Below, piece by piece: positions 1 through 12,379 of a DNA stretch of 64,000 nt (positions are counted from its first letter, which is position 1; each line of letters starts with the position of its first letter). The stretch is from positions 80,892,199 through 80,956,198 of the forward strand of contig CM042151.1 of the NCBI GenBank assembly GCA_023376005.1. The letters run 5' to 3'. Position numbers and translations under genes: made by a program. The DNA is from Doryteuthis pealeii. Taxonomy: Eukaryota; Mollusca; Cephalopoda; Myopsida; Loliginidae. The notes under the pieces were generated by a model. It saw only the letters and a program-made list of their open reading frames with translations. It ran no database searches and was not told the origin of the DNA.

Positions 1-417
1 TCAGTCAGCACTACTAGGCATAGGCTAACAATGGTGTATTGTCATTAATGGGGTTACTTTGCTTCAACCAGCAGTAAGTGATTATTTCTATCATGAACTC
101 TGGGTATCATTCTTTCTGTAAATAATATAAGATAATCTTGTCATGTATGTTATGTTTTCCTTGTGCTCAGATAAATAAAATCTGATTTGGTTATTATATA
201 TATTCTTTGTCAGATTTTTTTATGTAGCATATATGTACCGAAACCCCACCGTTAGGAAGATTATCTGAGCCTTCTACTCTGTATCATTCTTTAATACAGT
301 TCCCTATCTCTTTTCTGGGATATATAGGTAATCTTGTCATGACGTATGTCTTTCTTCTATGAGTCAGACAAATAAAGTCTCATTAGTCTTATGGAAGTAA
401 AGATATATATACCGACA

Positions 418-700
418 ATATTAAGAATTTGAAAACCAGTTGTTCCAAAATATGATGATTATATTTATCGACGCTTAGATGTTTTGGTTTCTTATATATA
501 AGATAATATAATGAAACAAAGGAGATAAAAAATCTCCTGTCATTTAATAAACATCATTAATTAATTTCGACCATAATACATCCTTGATGAAGGTTTAAAA
601 AAGAACAAAACATATTAGCGTCCGATACATAAAATTCATTATTTTACTATAGAACACTTGTTTTTTCCAATTTTTTATTAGTTATTATATATGAAACTTC
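418..700. repeat. Fold-back repeat, noisy copy
   Basis: Imperfect inverted repeat. The left half contains tttatcgacgctta and ggtttctt; the right half contains the reverse complement after an aggagataaaaaatctcct centre. It is the noisy duplicate of the cleaner copy at 42962-43235. Confidence 0.7.
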
Positions 701-1119
701 TTTGTCAGATTATTCATGTACAAATATGTACACTAATGTTGAGCCTTCTAACCGTATGCATATGAATCATATAATTCTTAAGTGATAACTGAGAATGTAT
801 AGCGGCAATTTTTTGAAGTGCTGATTGCAGGATTTGTTTATTGATATATATTAGCATAGTTACTTCAATTTACTTTAAGTCATAAGAACTTGTCATTGTA
901 TAAAAATATGTCGCAATAAGAAAAGAAAGAAAATTGCCAACAAACAATCGTAGTAATTGTAAACTAGGAATCAAAAGTTAGGGGATTGTCGATTCCAATG
1001 CAAGCTAATTCATGGTATGATATGTTATGCTTTCAGCGCTCTAAGGAATTAAGTTGAAAACATGTGACAAAGACGTGAAATTTGCTTTATTAGAGAGGAG
1101 AATATATAATAGCATCTTG

Positions 1120-1665
1120 CTTTTGGACCAGTTATCCAAATTAGGGCCCTCAGCTAGAAAGCTGGTTTGGACAAGAAATACCTTTGCTTTTTTACGTAAC
1201 TCCTGGTTGTTTGTTGTACAAACACAGAGAATTTTTTTTTGCATTAGTTTCACTGGTAAGATTTTTTAAAAGTTTTGTTCATGTATATATCAACCCAGAA
1301 GGAATGTTTTTTCTAAATTAGTTTTCGGATTTTAATAAAGATTAGTTATTTCATGTTTGTGTTATTCAATAGGTTTTTTTTTTTTTTATATACTTTACAA
1401 AAATCATTATTATATTAAAAACACATATTATATTTATTTGTTTTTTTTTTTAAAAAATATATATAGAGAATGTTAAATATGTTATTAAATGAAAATGAAT
1501 TTACAAGAAAATTTTTTATGTTTATTCAAGTAAGAAGGATGTTGTTCAGAATGGCTATTAGCAATTTTATAAGATATATGCACTCTCGATAAACAAACAT
1601 GAAGTTTACGGTGAAAAGCCAAAAGGGGTTCATTCAAGTTCAGCTCCAGCTAGGAGATATAGATA
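1120..1665. mobile_element. Long-TIR nonautonomous element, noisy copy
   Basis: Ends carry inverted motifs around cctcagctagaaagctgg on the left and cagctccagctagg on the right. Next to these lie inverted internal blocks (ctcctggttgtttgt against acatgaagtttacggtg). It is the noisy copy of 43660-44240 and related to 63085-63620. Small open frames inside are not considered genes. Confidence 0.6.
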
Positions 1666-2580
1666 TAATCCTCTTTTCTCTATAAAAAATCTCAATTAAC
1701 ATAAACACTATTTTGTATTTTTTTACAATTTCTTATGAGTGGAGGTACTTTATTATGTAAGATTTTCAAAAACTGATTTTAAATATTTCTGTAACAGCTG
1801 AAAAGACACTTAAATATTGATTTTAAGCTGTCTGAGTCAGCAAAAGATATATGTATTAAAAAAACAGGATTTCATGCTCTTTCTTATTACCAGCAAATAA
1901 GAAGAAAAAGATTTAAATATTGCAGATAGTGTGATTGCAACTATACTTATGAACGGGCTATATTAAAAATAAAAATAAAAGTAGAACAAATTGATCAATA
2001 ACAAATAGTTCAAATATAACAGGTAACATGACGCGAAACATTTTAACAGATAGAGATAAAATATACTTTATTTTTTTTCATCCAGGCATCATTGGGGATA
2101 GATAGAAGCTCTATTTCCAAACTTTATTGTTCCCCATGATACTGCTTGGAAATAAGGTTAAACATTTTAATTTAGTTAAATATAGAACTTTTACTGGACT
2201 ACAAAATCAACTCAAAAATTTTTTTCTTCATAAACTGAATAATACTTTTCCCTTGTTTACAGTAACTGTTGTCATACTATCGAATTTCACAGTGTAGAAA
2301 TATTGAATTTGAATTCATATCTGGACGGTCAGATTTGAATTTGATGTTTCATAACTTAGTTTCACCCGTGCTTTGTTTTGCTGAGGGCACGTGTAAGAGG
2401 ATAGGCAGTCTCTAATAGATATATATAGCTAGATTCTCGCTCCACATGTGGTTAAGGGATACAGACTTAAGTTAAATAAAATGTGAATTCACTAAAGAAA
2501 TGTTTGAAGTTGGTTTATAAACAACAACGGAATTCCAGTCCAGCATTTAAGAGTTAAGAAGAAGAAAAGCTAAGAAAAAG

Positions 2581-3240
2581 GAGGGTTTCCATGTCATTCA
2601 CAAAGAGATTTCACCTCCAAACACCCCAGAGAACACCCACACCAATTTCTTGAGTTGGAATACTCCGCCTAGAAAGAAAAAAAACCCCAAAAACAAACAT
2701 TCTGGACTTGCAGGGGTCATATCTTCTAGGAAGATTGAAGCATAAAAAAAAATTCTTGAGGTGACTTAGACAGGCTTAGTGATGTTAGGACAAATGTGAA
2801 AATTGAAGACACATTTTTAGCAGATTTGCCATAGTACAATGTTGAAAAGTTGTTGATTTTGGAGTCATGATTTGGTGTGAGCAAAATAAAATTTTCTATC
2901 AGGTAAGGGTTTAAATGGATATTATAGATTCTAGCAGTCTTATTGCCCTACATTCAATTTCAAAAATATTGAATTGTATGGAATATTTTTTAATAAAAAA
3001 AAGAACTGAGATTTTGCAGATCACGGCGGCCTTAATTTAGCGGCAAATGGAAATTATATTCACCTCTAAAAAAAAACATAGGAATGGTAAGGTCTCAAAA
3101 TATTTGACCAACAAACCCTTATTCCTAACACTCATGTGAAGGGAAAAATTGTGCCAAATTTCAAGTAATTAAAGGTGTGGGTGGGTGCTGATTTAAACTT
3201 TTGCAGGTGTTTTGACATGAAATAACCAGGATCAACCTTT
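2581..3240. mobile_element. TIR element, noisy copy
   Basis: Noisy duplicate of 45195-45815. The left end is near gggtttccatgtcattc and the right end near gacatgaaataaccaggat, which are approximate reverse complements. No transposase reading frame is visible. Confidence 0.5.
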
Positions 3241-3969
3241 AGTTACCATACTCATAACGAACTAGCTAAGCTACTAAATAAGAAGAAATACTGAAGTTGG
3301 CTATTCGAGGAGTAGAAGAATACAGTCCAAGCTATAAGATGGAGTTAATAAAACTAAGACAAGAAAATAAGTAAGATTAAGATTATTAGAGGATACAAAA
3401 TGGTATTTCTCATATGATAGTATCAATTATATGTCCACTGATGTACATACTTTAAGAGGTCCAGCGATGTTGGTTAACTTGGTTTCTTATAAAACAGTTG
3501 GGCACTAATTAAAGATAAGTACCATCGGGAATACTTCAGTTATGAACACAAACAACGCGTTTTGTTAATTTATTACTTTATTATATAATATTAGGGGGAA
3601 GCAAAGTTCGCCAGGCATATTATATGTCAGTCCAAACATACACAATAGTGTTAATTAACAAAGGGTAACACTTAACTGTAATAGGGCTGGTAGTCCGGTG
3701 TGCTAATGGTGTTCTGCTGGAGAGAGGATGAAAAGCATGTTAGGCTGTTGTTTCAGTGCATCGAAGAAGAGCTTCCTTTCTCGTTGCTTCCCTGTTGTCA
3801 CGTGACAAATAGCGTCTCTGACACGGAAGACCGCCAAACCCTCTAGACGAGAGACTGCCTAAATACGACAGGTTAATAATTAATCCATTTATTGTAAGAG
3901 ATGGTATACCAATACAATCATATTAGCTGCAAATTTTGACAAAGAATCAGCACTATAAGTACCAATTCA

Positions 3970-4069
3970 NNNNNNNNNNNNNNNNNNNNNNNNNNNNNNN
4001 NNNNNNNNNNNNNNNNNNNNNNNNNNNNNNNNNNNNNNNNNNNNNNNNNNNNNNNNNNNNNNNNNNNNN
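3970..4069. other. Assembly gap (100 N)
   Basis: A run of exactly 100 N, the usual placeholder for a scaffold join of unknown length. It separates the contig ending at 3969 from the one starting at 4070. Confidence 0.99.
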
Positions 4070-4099
4070 CGAGAGAGATCATCTCATAAAAAGAAATTG

Positions 4100-5400
4100 T
4101 GATACATCTATTACATTTTACCTCTATTAAAGGCTATTTTGTATTGCCGGACGAGGAGTATTTTACTGACATCCCACCATGATCAGTCGAAAACACAACG
4201 GATCATAAGAGTGAGGAACCATGTACAAACCAATCTCATGCATGGCTTAGTGTTTTAAAAAATGCATAATCCTACATACAACAGTAATGCAGAGATGCTG
4301 ATAGTACATTCCTGTGTTCACTGAGGCATAAAATTTAAAAAGTATGCAGTAAAATGCAATATCATGCATCCAGTGATTTTCTTTTTTTCTCCTCACATTT
4401 CAAGTTAACTGTAAATATATTTCAATGTTTTCTTGGAAACGCCAATTACACAGGATAGGTACAAGTTAGACATTGTAACTCTATGCTGTGTAATTCGGTT
4501 ATTTTTGTTATTTTCCCCAGAGCAAAATAAACCCTGAAGAATAATTAAAGTTCCAATTACCGATGAACTGAGGGGAGAGACAAGGCAACAACGGTTGTAA
4601 ACTTTACATACAACCTAATAGTCAACAAAGTCTACAGCAGAATGACAGGATATATCTAAGACTACCACATGTCATTCAAATCAAAGCGAGCCAATCAGAA
4701 CTCAAGGAATAATGACGCAAATCACCCAAATTCATGAAATTGGGTCATTCTTGATTTCTATTATAATACCAACTGTTTTGGACACTGCTTAAGTTGTATT
4801 TAGTTAGCTGCTGGTTGATTCAAAACCAACAATAGACTTAATCTGACTTCAATAAACGCCTACACTCTATTAAAGAAACTTTAGTTTGGAACTTTTCCTG
4901 AGGACTCCATTTAAAGCAAATATGTGAGTCCATCAGCGATCATCTAAAATTAAAGAAGCTATCAGCATCACTGAGTAATGATAGTAAGATATGCTTGACT
5001 GTATCCTTGGAAAGGAAGGGTGGTACGCCTCCCCCACAACCAAAAAAAAGGAGTGTCCTGTAATGAACCATTAAAACTGGCAGATTAGAGCATTCTTTTT
5101 TTTTTACAACTGAAAAACTTGGGAGTGCATATCTTGAAGAATAACCATTCTTTTTGCCAATATTTATAAGTGAATGATTACGGACAAATTATATGCACAT
5201 TTCGAAAAATACAAATAAAGCATTGAAAATATAGTTCTCGTTAAAATCTTCGCATAAACTGACCCATATAGTTGTTGATATGTCGTTAAATAAACCAAAA
5301 CAAATATCAAATTTTTGTAACTCTGAAACAGGTAATAATCTCACCTTGTACATGACTGCTTGAGTTTATAAGTAAGTAAAGTCATATCGGCGTATATGGC
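4100..5400. other. No gene seen (left arm, outer part)
   Basis: AT-rich sequence that mirrors 37800-39030. Only the hairpin at 4438-4500 stands out. Open frames are short and not kept between the two arms. Confidence 0.6.
4438..4500. repeat. Hairpin (degraded mirror copy)
   Basis: Left-arm counterpart of the perfect 27-bp stem at 38631-38691. Here the stem has several indels or mismatches, which illustrates the error pattern between the arms. Confidence 0.75.
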
Positions 5401-5429
5401 CAGCTTTAGGTATCAGCTAAACAATGAAG

Positions 5430-5642
5430 TAGTCTAATCCCCTTTTTACTAGCGCTAGACTAAGGAGATTTTTTGGGGCATCTGCGGCGGAGTGCCACCA
5501 CCTACATCAGCTCTTACTTTAGCTGCAACAGATCCCTGTGCTACTCATCACACTGGGAGTTGGAGAGGACTGGTAATCGAACCAGGATCTGTGGTTCCTA
5601 GTCAGTTATGCTCTACTGACTAAGCTAAACAGCCTTGCTTGG
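5430..5642 (-). mobile_element. tRNA-headed SINE, family A (mirror copy)
   Basis: Reverse-strand copy of the SINE at 37548-37795 with A-box and B-box-like promoter motifs at its 3' (plus-strand right) end. Confidence 0.75.
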
Positions 5643-5664
5643 GTATTAAAGAGAGTAATCAACT

Positions 5665-5965
5665 GTGGAGGTGTAAGTGTAATGGGTTATTGTTATAAAA
5701 AAACTGACACGCCAGGCAAGTTCAATATCCTGAACTAGGCTGTTTTGCATTTTCACATAAATGCTAATACCATTGGAAAAGTTAATGCATCTATATTCTC
5801 TCCACATGCTTATGGGTAAATAGTAGGGCGACTGGCTCTTTACCCTTAGGCACCAGTCCTTGGAGAAGGAAACTAAATTTAAACCAGTTAAATTTCCAAC
5901 CTAAAAAAAATTAACTTTGTTCAACATCTGTCTTGTGAGGAGCGTGTTTGGTAAATATGTAATCA
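5665..5965 (+). mobile_element. tRNA-headed SINE, family B (mirror copy)
   Basis: Contains a gttcaatatcctgaac B-box-like block and the conserved gggtaaatagtagggc and accagtccttggagaagg body motifs. It mirrors 37240-37525. Confidence 0.7.
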
Positions 5966-5999
5966 GTGGTTGAGATATTTTAAATATTTTGAATATCTA

Positions 6000-6850
6000 A
6001 AATCTGTCACTTTTTTTTTTTCCTTGGAAAATAATCATGTAATTTTTTTTGTTTTATAATGGATGTATTTATATGCTATTGGCTTTAAAGAACAAAGTGA
6101 AACATTTCATTAATTAAAAATTATTGTGGGGTGCTTTTTTTACGTACACCTATAAAACAAGATTTAAATGGAAAAAAGTTACTTTTCCCTGCTTTATTTT
6201 TATATTGTGTTTTAATCATTTTTTTTATTTTAAAGTAATAAAGACTAAAGGCTAAAGACAAAGTACAAATATGAATATTGTTCAGAGTCTTGTTTTAGCA
6301 ATTATTGTAATTTCTTCAAATTTTTTTTCCATTTTTCAATCTTTTTGTTTTTATTTTTTTTCAAGAATTTGAAAATGTAAGTGAATAAAAGATAAATTTA
6401 AAGCAAAAGTTGTTTTTTGTTGTTTTTTAATTCTAATTTGGAGATTTTTTAAAAATTTTATTTAAAATGGAAATTAAAATAAACTTTTTGAGGCTGCTCT
6501 GAGTGTAAAGTTGTTTTTTAATTCCAATTTGGAGATTTTGTTTTTTTATTTAAAATAAATTACAAATTAACTTTTTTGACATGCTTGGGCATAAAGGTTT
6601 AGCATGGCCGGAAAAGGACTACACAACCTGAGTACAACATCAAGGGATAAGTTCTTTTCTGAATTTTTGGAGACGGGCTTGGTAACCCGTATTATTAGAT
6701 TTTTTTGACTGTTGTCATCATCCTTTAATTGTTATATGCACAATGATTCATGTCATCTGTCCTTCTTCTGGTCATGATTAAAAGGATGAAAAACAATCTA
6801 TCACAATTAAAGGTTCCAGTTTGAAGATCTGTGAATGCTCTCCATAAGGA
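6000..6850. other. No gene seen; T-rich sequence
   Basis: Homopolymer-rich AT sequence, mirrored at 36390-37230. It contains two near-identical blocks, about 6405-6490 and 6505-6570, each starting gttgttttttaattc. No credible coding sequence. Confidence 0.55.
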
Positions 6851-6859
6851 TATAGTTAA

Positions 6860-7085
6860 AGTCGTCGGGGGTGCCCTAATGTCGGCTATCAGCCATGCAA
6901 CGAGGGAGTCTATCTCCTTTTCCTAGTGGCTAGACCAAGGAGATTATTTAGGCGTCTGAGGTGGAGTGCCACACCTACCCATCAGCTCCTTTACCGCACC
7001 AGATCCTGTGCTACTCATACGCTGAGTTGGCGAGGGTGGGTATCAAACTAGGAACTCTACAGACTAGAGGCTAACCCAGGCTCCC
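6860..7085 (-). mobile_element. tRNA-headed SINE, family A (mirror copy)
   Basis: Reverse-strand family A copy that mirrors 36128-36350. The conserved ctcatacgctgagttgg block and the tRNA-like head are present. Confidence 0.7.
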
Positions 7086-7554
7086 AATTTCAACAATTCC
7101 TGAGTTTGACAAGAAACACCTGAAAAGACTAGAATGACCCAACCTGGATTTTTATGCCCTTGAGTGTGTAGAAAACACCAATAAACAATTTTAAAAATAA
7201 TTGTGATGCTCCTCATGATGCATGTTGGAATGATAGGCCATGCAAAAACAATGGCACCATTATTTTTGAATAAGATCTTCACAAGTTCCTCAACACCTTG
7301 TTTGATCATTTGCCAAACTATTAATAATGATTTCCCTGGTTAGGTAGGGGAGGTCATTATTACTGGTCGGATACACAGGAAACATCCGAGGAAGGCCGGG
7401 GGATACAGCAGCCAAAACACACAATTTTATATACTATAATAAAGATGAGGACAACAGTCGAAAAATCAGAATTCATACAAACGAACTTTATTAAAAACTT
7501 TAAAACATTTGTCTTGCATTTTAATTTGAAAAGAATCATTGGAAAGTGAGAAGG

Positions 7555-7645
7555 TGACGGTTGATGTGGCGTTCTGCCTCAGACGCTGAAAAAAAAAATC
7601 TCCCTGGTCTAGCACTAGTGAAAAGAGGATAGACTCCCTTGCTGT
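7555..7645 (+). mobile_element. SINE family A, 3' fragment (mirror copy)
   Basis: Only the body is present (the cctcagacgctg and gtctagcactagtgaaaag blocks), with no tRNA head. It mirrors 35565-35655. Confidence 0.6.
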
Positions 7646-8104
7646 TGTTGATACGCGACTCAGGCCTCCCAGGCACTAAAAAAACTTCATTAATTTGACA
7701 GCCCCGACAAATGTATCAACTTAGTTCAACTGTGGGCAATACAGCAACCGTTGCTTCTATTTGTAAACCACAATCAAGTAAAATAAAAATTTATACAATA
7801 TTTTGAGTTCTCCATTTTAACAAAACCATTTCCTTTAAGTAACAAAAATAACTTTTACACTTCCGTTTTTCGTTAAGAATTAGTTGACGACACCAACAAA
7901 AAGAAGTTGCTGTGTTATACCTTTGTTTAGAGCACAAGCATTCTATACTAAGCATAGAATACCATAAGTTAGAGGGTTTGCAGTGTTAACAGACTAAAAG
8001 TTTCTTGGAAAAAAAACTTTTTGATAAATGCATCTATCTAATTTTATTGAAAGAATTTTAAAGAGCTGCCTTCTATCATTCACTTAATTTGGTTCTCTAA
8101 TTAT

Positions 8105-8620
8105 GTTGCATTCGTTGCCGGAAGCTTCCTCTTCCGGCAAAAAAGACAAAGAGACAATATATATTAAAAAACGGAAGAGAGGTCTCCGGTCAAGAAGCAG
8201 GGAGAAGATGAAGAAATAGAAGAAAAGAGAAAAGGAAAATGGAAGAGGAGTCTTTCGTGAAGAGAAAAATAAAGAAATATAGATGTCCGTTATCAGATCA
8301 AACAGTAAAAAATGCGTGGGCATCATTCTGTATATAACGGCTTAGTGGATGAAGGGTCAATTCAGTCCCCAGCAGCAGCCGAAGAAGAATACCTCATCTC
8401 CCGTCATCAACCCTCGGGCATTTCCTGTTAAACACTCGTCGCCGCTTTGTTTTGGGGCCAGCCATCGCATTTTCATTGTGAAAACTCATTGCCCCTCACA
8501 CCACAACCAAAGAAAATAAAGACGGGTCCTATTTTTATATATCGTGTCTGTGGTTTTATTGAAGTCCAGTCAAGCAGCTATACAACAGTGTGTGTGTCTT
8601 GATTGGTGCCGTACCAGATT
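8105..8620 (+). mobile_element. 5' LTR plus primer-binding site (mirror copy)
   Basis: The LTR spans about 8105-8587. It begins TGTTGCATTC and ends TACAACA (inverted TGTTG/CAACA). A TATA-like tgtatataacgg lies near 8321 and a polyadenylation-like aaaataaaga near 8513. A primer-binding-like ttggtgccgtaccag starts at 8603. It mirrors the cleaner copy at 34600-35112. Confidence 0.7.
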
Positions 8621-8639
8621 ATTGCTATTATCTTTCAGA

Positions 8640-9420
8640 TTCTCAGTCACTAAGCATTAGACAGTACTGTCCTTGATAGAAGAGGGTAACTAAGTATCTA
8701 TATATCAATAGGCCGTGTTACTAAATCTTCCATCCGTTATCATTTTGCAACACTCTGATTAAGTATAAGACCTTCCAAATCATCCAAAGATGCAATGCAA
8801 AAATGTAAATAGCTGATTATCTGATGTCACTTATCTGCTGAATTCTTATTTCTTTTGAGTGCTGTCACTCAGCTAATTAATGGACCATTTCCATTTTTAA
8901 AGATAGAAAAAAAAAAAGAGAGTGAAATCAAGTTTTTTAAATACTTTTTACATATTGAAATATTTAGAATTAGCTCTTAAGTAACATATCAAACGTTTAA
9001 CATTATTATACTGTGGGTATATTCATAGGTATATTCATAGGTCCTGCTAGTTCATAATTATTTCTCTAGTCTTGGGTTATTCCACAATATTTTCCTCTGC
9101 ATCGCTTGGAAAAAATTATACCATCAATTTAGATAAATTAAGTATGTCTTACAAAGCCAAGATGTTTTAGCAATCACTTCCTGTTGTATCTTACATTCAA
9201 TTGTTCTTAACTTTGATCATCTGACATATATGATATATAGAGAGATGGGGGAAGTGACAAGCAGAATGGGAAGTAAGAGACAGGTCAGTTTTTTTACTTA
9301 ATTGAAAATTTATGACAAATTAAGAACCAATTAAAAATGGATTTTTTTTCAAACATAACTCAATCCTAGGACAAAGGATATTTTAGTATGTAATCTGAGT
9401 CAATACTGTACATTATCCAA
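8640..9420. other. No gene seen
   Basis: The first few hundred bases may be a leftover LTR-element leader. The rest is AT-rich repeat-like sequence that mirrors 33800-34590. A block at about 9220-9375 belongs to dispersed repeat family E. Confidence 0.5.
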
Positions 9421-9439
9421 TTGTTGATTGATTTTAAAA

Positions 9440-9640
9440 GGCATGCCCAATCAGTTTTAGGGTTAGTTTTTTACCTGACGTTAGGATTAAAGATTATTTA
9501 CTAATTTTTTGCTTAGTCTGGCACAAGCCTCAGGTTGCCTTCGGTGCCACCCTTCGTCACCCACTAAGTAGTGAACATTCAATTGTTGCTTAACTTTGAT
9601 CATCTGACAGGAAGGAGATAGTAATGTAAGTTATCCAATT
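9440..9640 (-). mobile_element. 5S-headed SINE (mirror copy)
   Basis: Reverse-strand copy of 33600-33790, with the 5S-like head at 9545-9605 and a shared 3' tail near 9420-9480. Confidence 0.6.
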
Positions 9641-10163
9641 GTCAACAGTTAACATTGGTGACCATCATGAAAACAATACAACTGTTTGTGTACAGCTGTA
9701 GAGTCAAATTGGAGTAAAAGAAGCCGTATTGGCAAAACCTCAGTGCCGTAACAGAACCAAAACTTCTCAGATCTTACCCATCAGCCATTGCATCAGGTCC
9801 TGCCTATCTTGAATATTTCATCAGTTACCCATATGCCTGTACCAAGAGAAGAAATCCTTTCATGAGTCCTCATCGACATGTTATATAATTGATGGATTAC
9901 CTATCAATTATGTAGTGTAGTGTAGTTAAAATCAAACTAATGGTTTTATGGAAAAGTATTCAGGATTTGATTGACAAGATTTAACCCTGAATTTGACCTC
10001 TTTGTTAATTTTAGGAAAATCAGTTTTTGGCTGGGCTGAATGAATGGATAGCAATGGTGGTCTGTTCACTTGAGACCAAAATCTCCACATATTTGTGTGT
10101 CTTGGGTTAAATATAAAATAAAAAAGGCATCTAAAAGAAGTCTTCATTAATTAAGAATATGCA

Positions 10164-10274
10164 ATGGATACAGGACAAGAAATCCCAATTCAGGATGAAG
10201 AGCCCAAGGAATTCAAGCAGAAGCCCAAGACAGGAGAAAGTCCAGAAATCCAGCCAAGCCCAGATAAAAGATAA
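10164..10274 (+). CDS. Small open frame, 36 aa (mirror copy, doubtful)
   Basis: ATG at 10164, stop TAA at 10272. It encodes a Glu/Pro/Lys/Gln-rich peptide starting MDTGQEIPIQDEEPKEF. The mirror copy at 32948-33052 keeps the first 19 residues and then diverges by small indels. No family is recognised. It may be the start of a retroelement gag-like protein, part of an exon, or chance. Confidence 0.2.
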   Translation: MDTGQEIPIQDEEPKEFKQKPKTGESPEIQPSPDKR

Positions 10275-10439
10275 CAGAATCACATATAGCAGATCCGTAG
10301 AAGATAATATAAAAGATAAAACAGTATGTAACACAAACAATGCAATATATACTAGACAAAATTGTGACCCATTGGGTTACCCATTGAGCTCTGGGTAGAT
10401 AACTGGGATCAGGGAAAAGTGAGCAAACCAAATTACATT

Positions 10440-10840
10440 TTTTTAAATAAATAAGACTGGAGAATTAAAAAAAATATTCAAATAATTTTGTAAGATTTCT
10501 AAGAAGGGAACATTTGATCTAATTTAAAATTTAAATGAACCTAATGCTTGGAATTCTATTTAAGAACCAAGATGGTGAGAAGATAAGGACTGGTTGCTGA
10601 TGAATATCAACTTACAAATAAAGTGGGGAAGTTCAATATCCTTCTCACGCTCTCCAATATCTCTCTTTATTTCACAGAGAAACTAACATATATAAGGAGG
10701 AGGAGTTAAGATATTATAGAGAGATGGGGGTGGGAGTGACAAGCAGATTGGGAAGTAAGAGATGGGTTAGTTTTACTTAATTGCGAATTATGACAAATTA
10801 GAACCTGTTAAAATGGATTTTTTTTCAAACATAACTCAAT
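10440..10840 (-). repeat. Dispersed repeat family E (mirror copy)
   Basis: Mirrors 32365-32790. It includes the blocks gtgacaagcagattgggaag and aaaacataactcaatcctag on the plus strand. Confidence 0.55.
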
Positions 10841-10849
10841 CCTAGGACA

Positions 10850-10990
10850 AATTTCGAAAAAAAGGTTCCCGAGTCCGACAAGAAATACCTGAAGAAGGCC
10901 GGAGGAATATCGGCCGAAACGTTGTACAAATAACAATAAAAATGGGTACATTAGTCTGAATACGCAGATAATACTAAAATAATGAAAATC
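10850..10990 (+). repeat. Hairpin retroelement tail (mirror copy)
   Basis: Contains cctgaagaaggccggagg followed by cggccgaaacgttgtac and an aataaaa motif. Mirror of 32260-32360. Confidence 0.55.
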
Positions 10991-11204
10991 ATTGATTGAT
11001 TTTAATGGCATGTCAACAAGTTGGGGTTATTTTATACCAAGAGGTTAGGAAATCACATTCATTTACATTTTCCCTATATTTTTTTGTGTGGTTATTTTTT
11101 TAAAGTTTTTTTTTTCTTTTTTTGCTCATGGTGATATATGATATGAAGTATTCCTACATAATACAAATAATTTGCAATAATTTCTAATTGACCATTGATG
11201 GAAA

Positions 11205-11350
11205 CCTAACAGGTACTACCACTCCAGGTCAGAGTGGATGAGTGTCATGGCAATGAAGGAATAATCCACACTCCCAAGCTCCATAACTGTAGCCTCGCTA
11301 CCAGAGGAATTTTAGTGCCCTACTAAGAGCACAAAAGAGAAAATGTAATA
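11205..11350 (+). repeat. Dispersed repeat (mirror copy)
   Basis: Block with ggtactaccactccaggtca and gtagcctcgctaccag. Mirrored at 31880-32010 and related to 52036-52200 and 62925-62955. Confidence 0.5.
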
Positions 11351-11604
11351 TCTAAAAAAAAATGCATTTTAATAAATAAGACATAATTAGGGAAAAGTCA
11401 TGTGATTTTTTTCCCTTTATCTTCATGAAATTATTGATTTTTTATAAGAATATTTGAACAGAAAGGATAATTATTTATATTAGCAGGACCTGTGGATATA
11501 CCATGGTGTGATAATTTAACTATTACAAATTTTGGTGTATATACTTAAGAGGCTATTAAAAGATAGTTCAATATATAAAAATTGTAATAATCTTGATTTT
11601 AACT

Positions 11605-11611
11605 CTCCTCT

Positions 11612-11643
<32 letters not shown>

Positions 11644-11700
11644 TTCTCTCTCAATCTTTCTTTCTTTTTCTTTTTTTCTTTTCTTTCTTTTTATCTTTTC
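11605..11700. repeat. (CT)n microsatellite (mirror copy)
   Basis: Pyrimidine tract of CT repeats running into T-rich CTTT repeats. Its length differs from the mirror copy at 31535-31618, as expected for a slippage-prone tract read twice. Confidence 0.9.
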
Positions 11701-12123
11701 ATTCCATTCCATTGAAACAGATTAATGTTATCACTTCCGTGCTGTCACACCCCTCTCTATCTTTCCCTCACTCTCTGTTCCCTTTCTTTCTTTCGATCTT
11801 ATATATTTTTCTGATGTGTAGTATGTCCTTTTTCTTCCTTTCATTCTTCATTATAAAAACAGAATGGTTTAGCTGGGCTGACGACACTACCAATCCACTC
11901 CCGCTACCAACTCTCCAACTACGAAGCTCTCCGGATCGTGGGGGGGGGGAGGTTAAAGTGTGACACTTAGGTACTAGAGTATTAATATATAGATCTTTTC
12001 TTTAACAATCGGTGTAAAATTATTTTGAACCGCATTTTTCACTCAAATGTGCTCGCGTATAAAAATAAAATCAATCACGGGTAAAAAAAAAAAAAAAAAA
12101 AAATCAATTTTATACAAAAAGTA

Positions 12124-12342
12124 CAGGTCGGTCCGAAAGTCTTGTCACCCCTAATGTTTCTCTATAGCCTTAACTTTATTTATTTTTTGTTTCAATAATA
12201 TACGATATAAGTTATGTAATTATTTTACCGCTAAAAAAATCTTTAAAAATTGAATTATTTTCCAGTATTTCGATTGGTATTATGTAATAATTTTACATTT
12301 TGAAAAAATATGTAGGGGTGACAAGATTTTCGGACCACCCTG
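12124..12342. mobile_element. Mariner/Tc1-type MITE, 219 bp (mirror copy)
   Basis: TIRs of about 29 bp begin caggtcggtccgaaagtctt on the left and end aagattttcggaccaccctg on the right, flanked by TA on both sides (12122-12123 and 12343-12344). No coding capacity. Confidence 0.85.
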
Positions 12343-12379
12343 TAAAAGCATTAAAGTTTTATATACTTTTGAAATAACC

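Larger units (their letters stand above)
1..3969 (+). repeat. Contig-end duplicate of 42541-46580 (direct)
   Basis: This whole segment aligns in the same orientation with 42541-46580, at an offset that drifts from about 42540 to 42600. Anchors include the block near 1621 matching 44196, the block near 2384 matching 44980, and the block near 3711 matching 46308. The two copies differ by very frequent 1-5 nt indels, like unpolished long-read sequence. It stops at the N gap. The likely explanation is an unresolved overlap or allelic contig end rather than a real tandem duplication. No coding sequence is convincing here. It holds the MITE-like elements listed separately. Confidence 0.85.

Noticed and set aside
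3936..4130. 64-codon open frame across the N gap
   Set aside because: Half of it is N; meaningless.
11532..11963. 143-codon Ser/Leu/Phe-rich open frame
   Set aside because: Translation of a (CT)n/(CTTT)n microsatellite and its flanks. The mirror arm has a different tract length and no matching frame.
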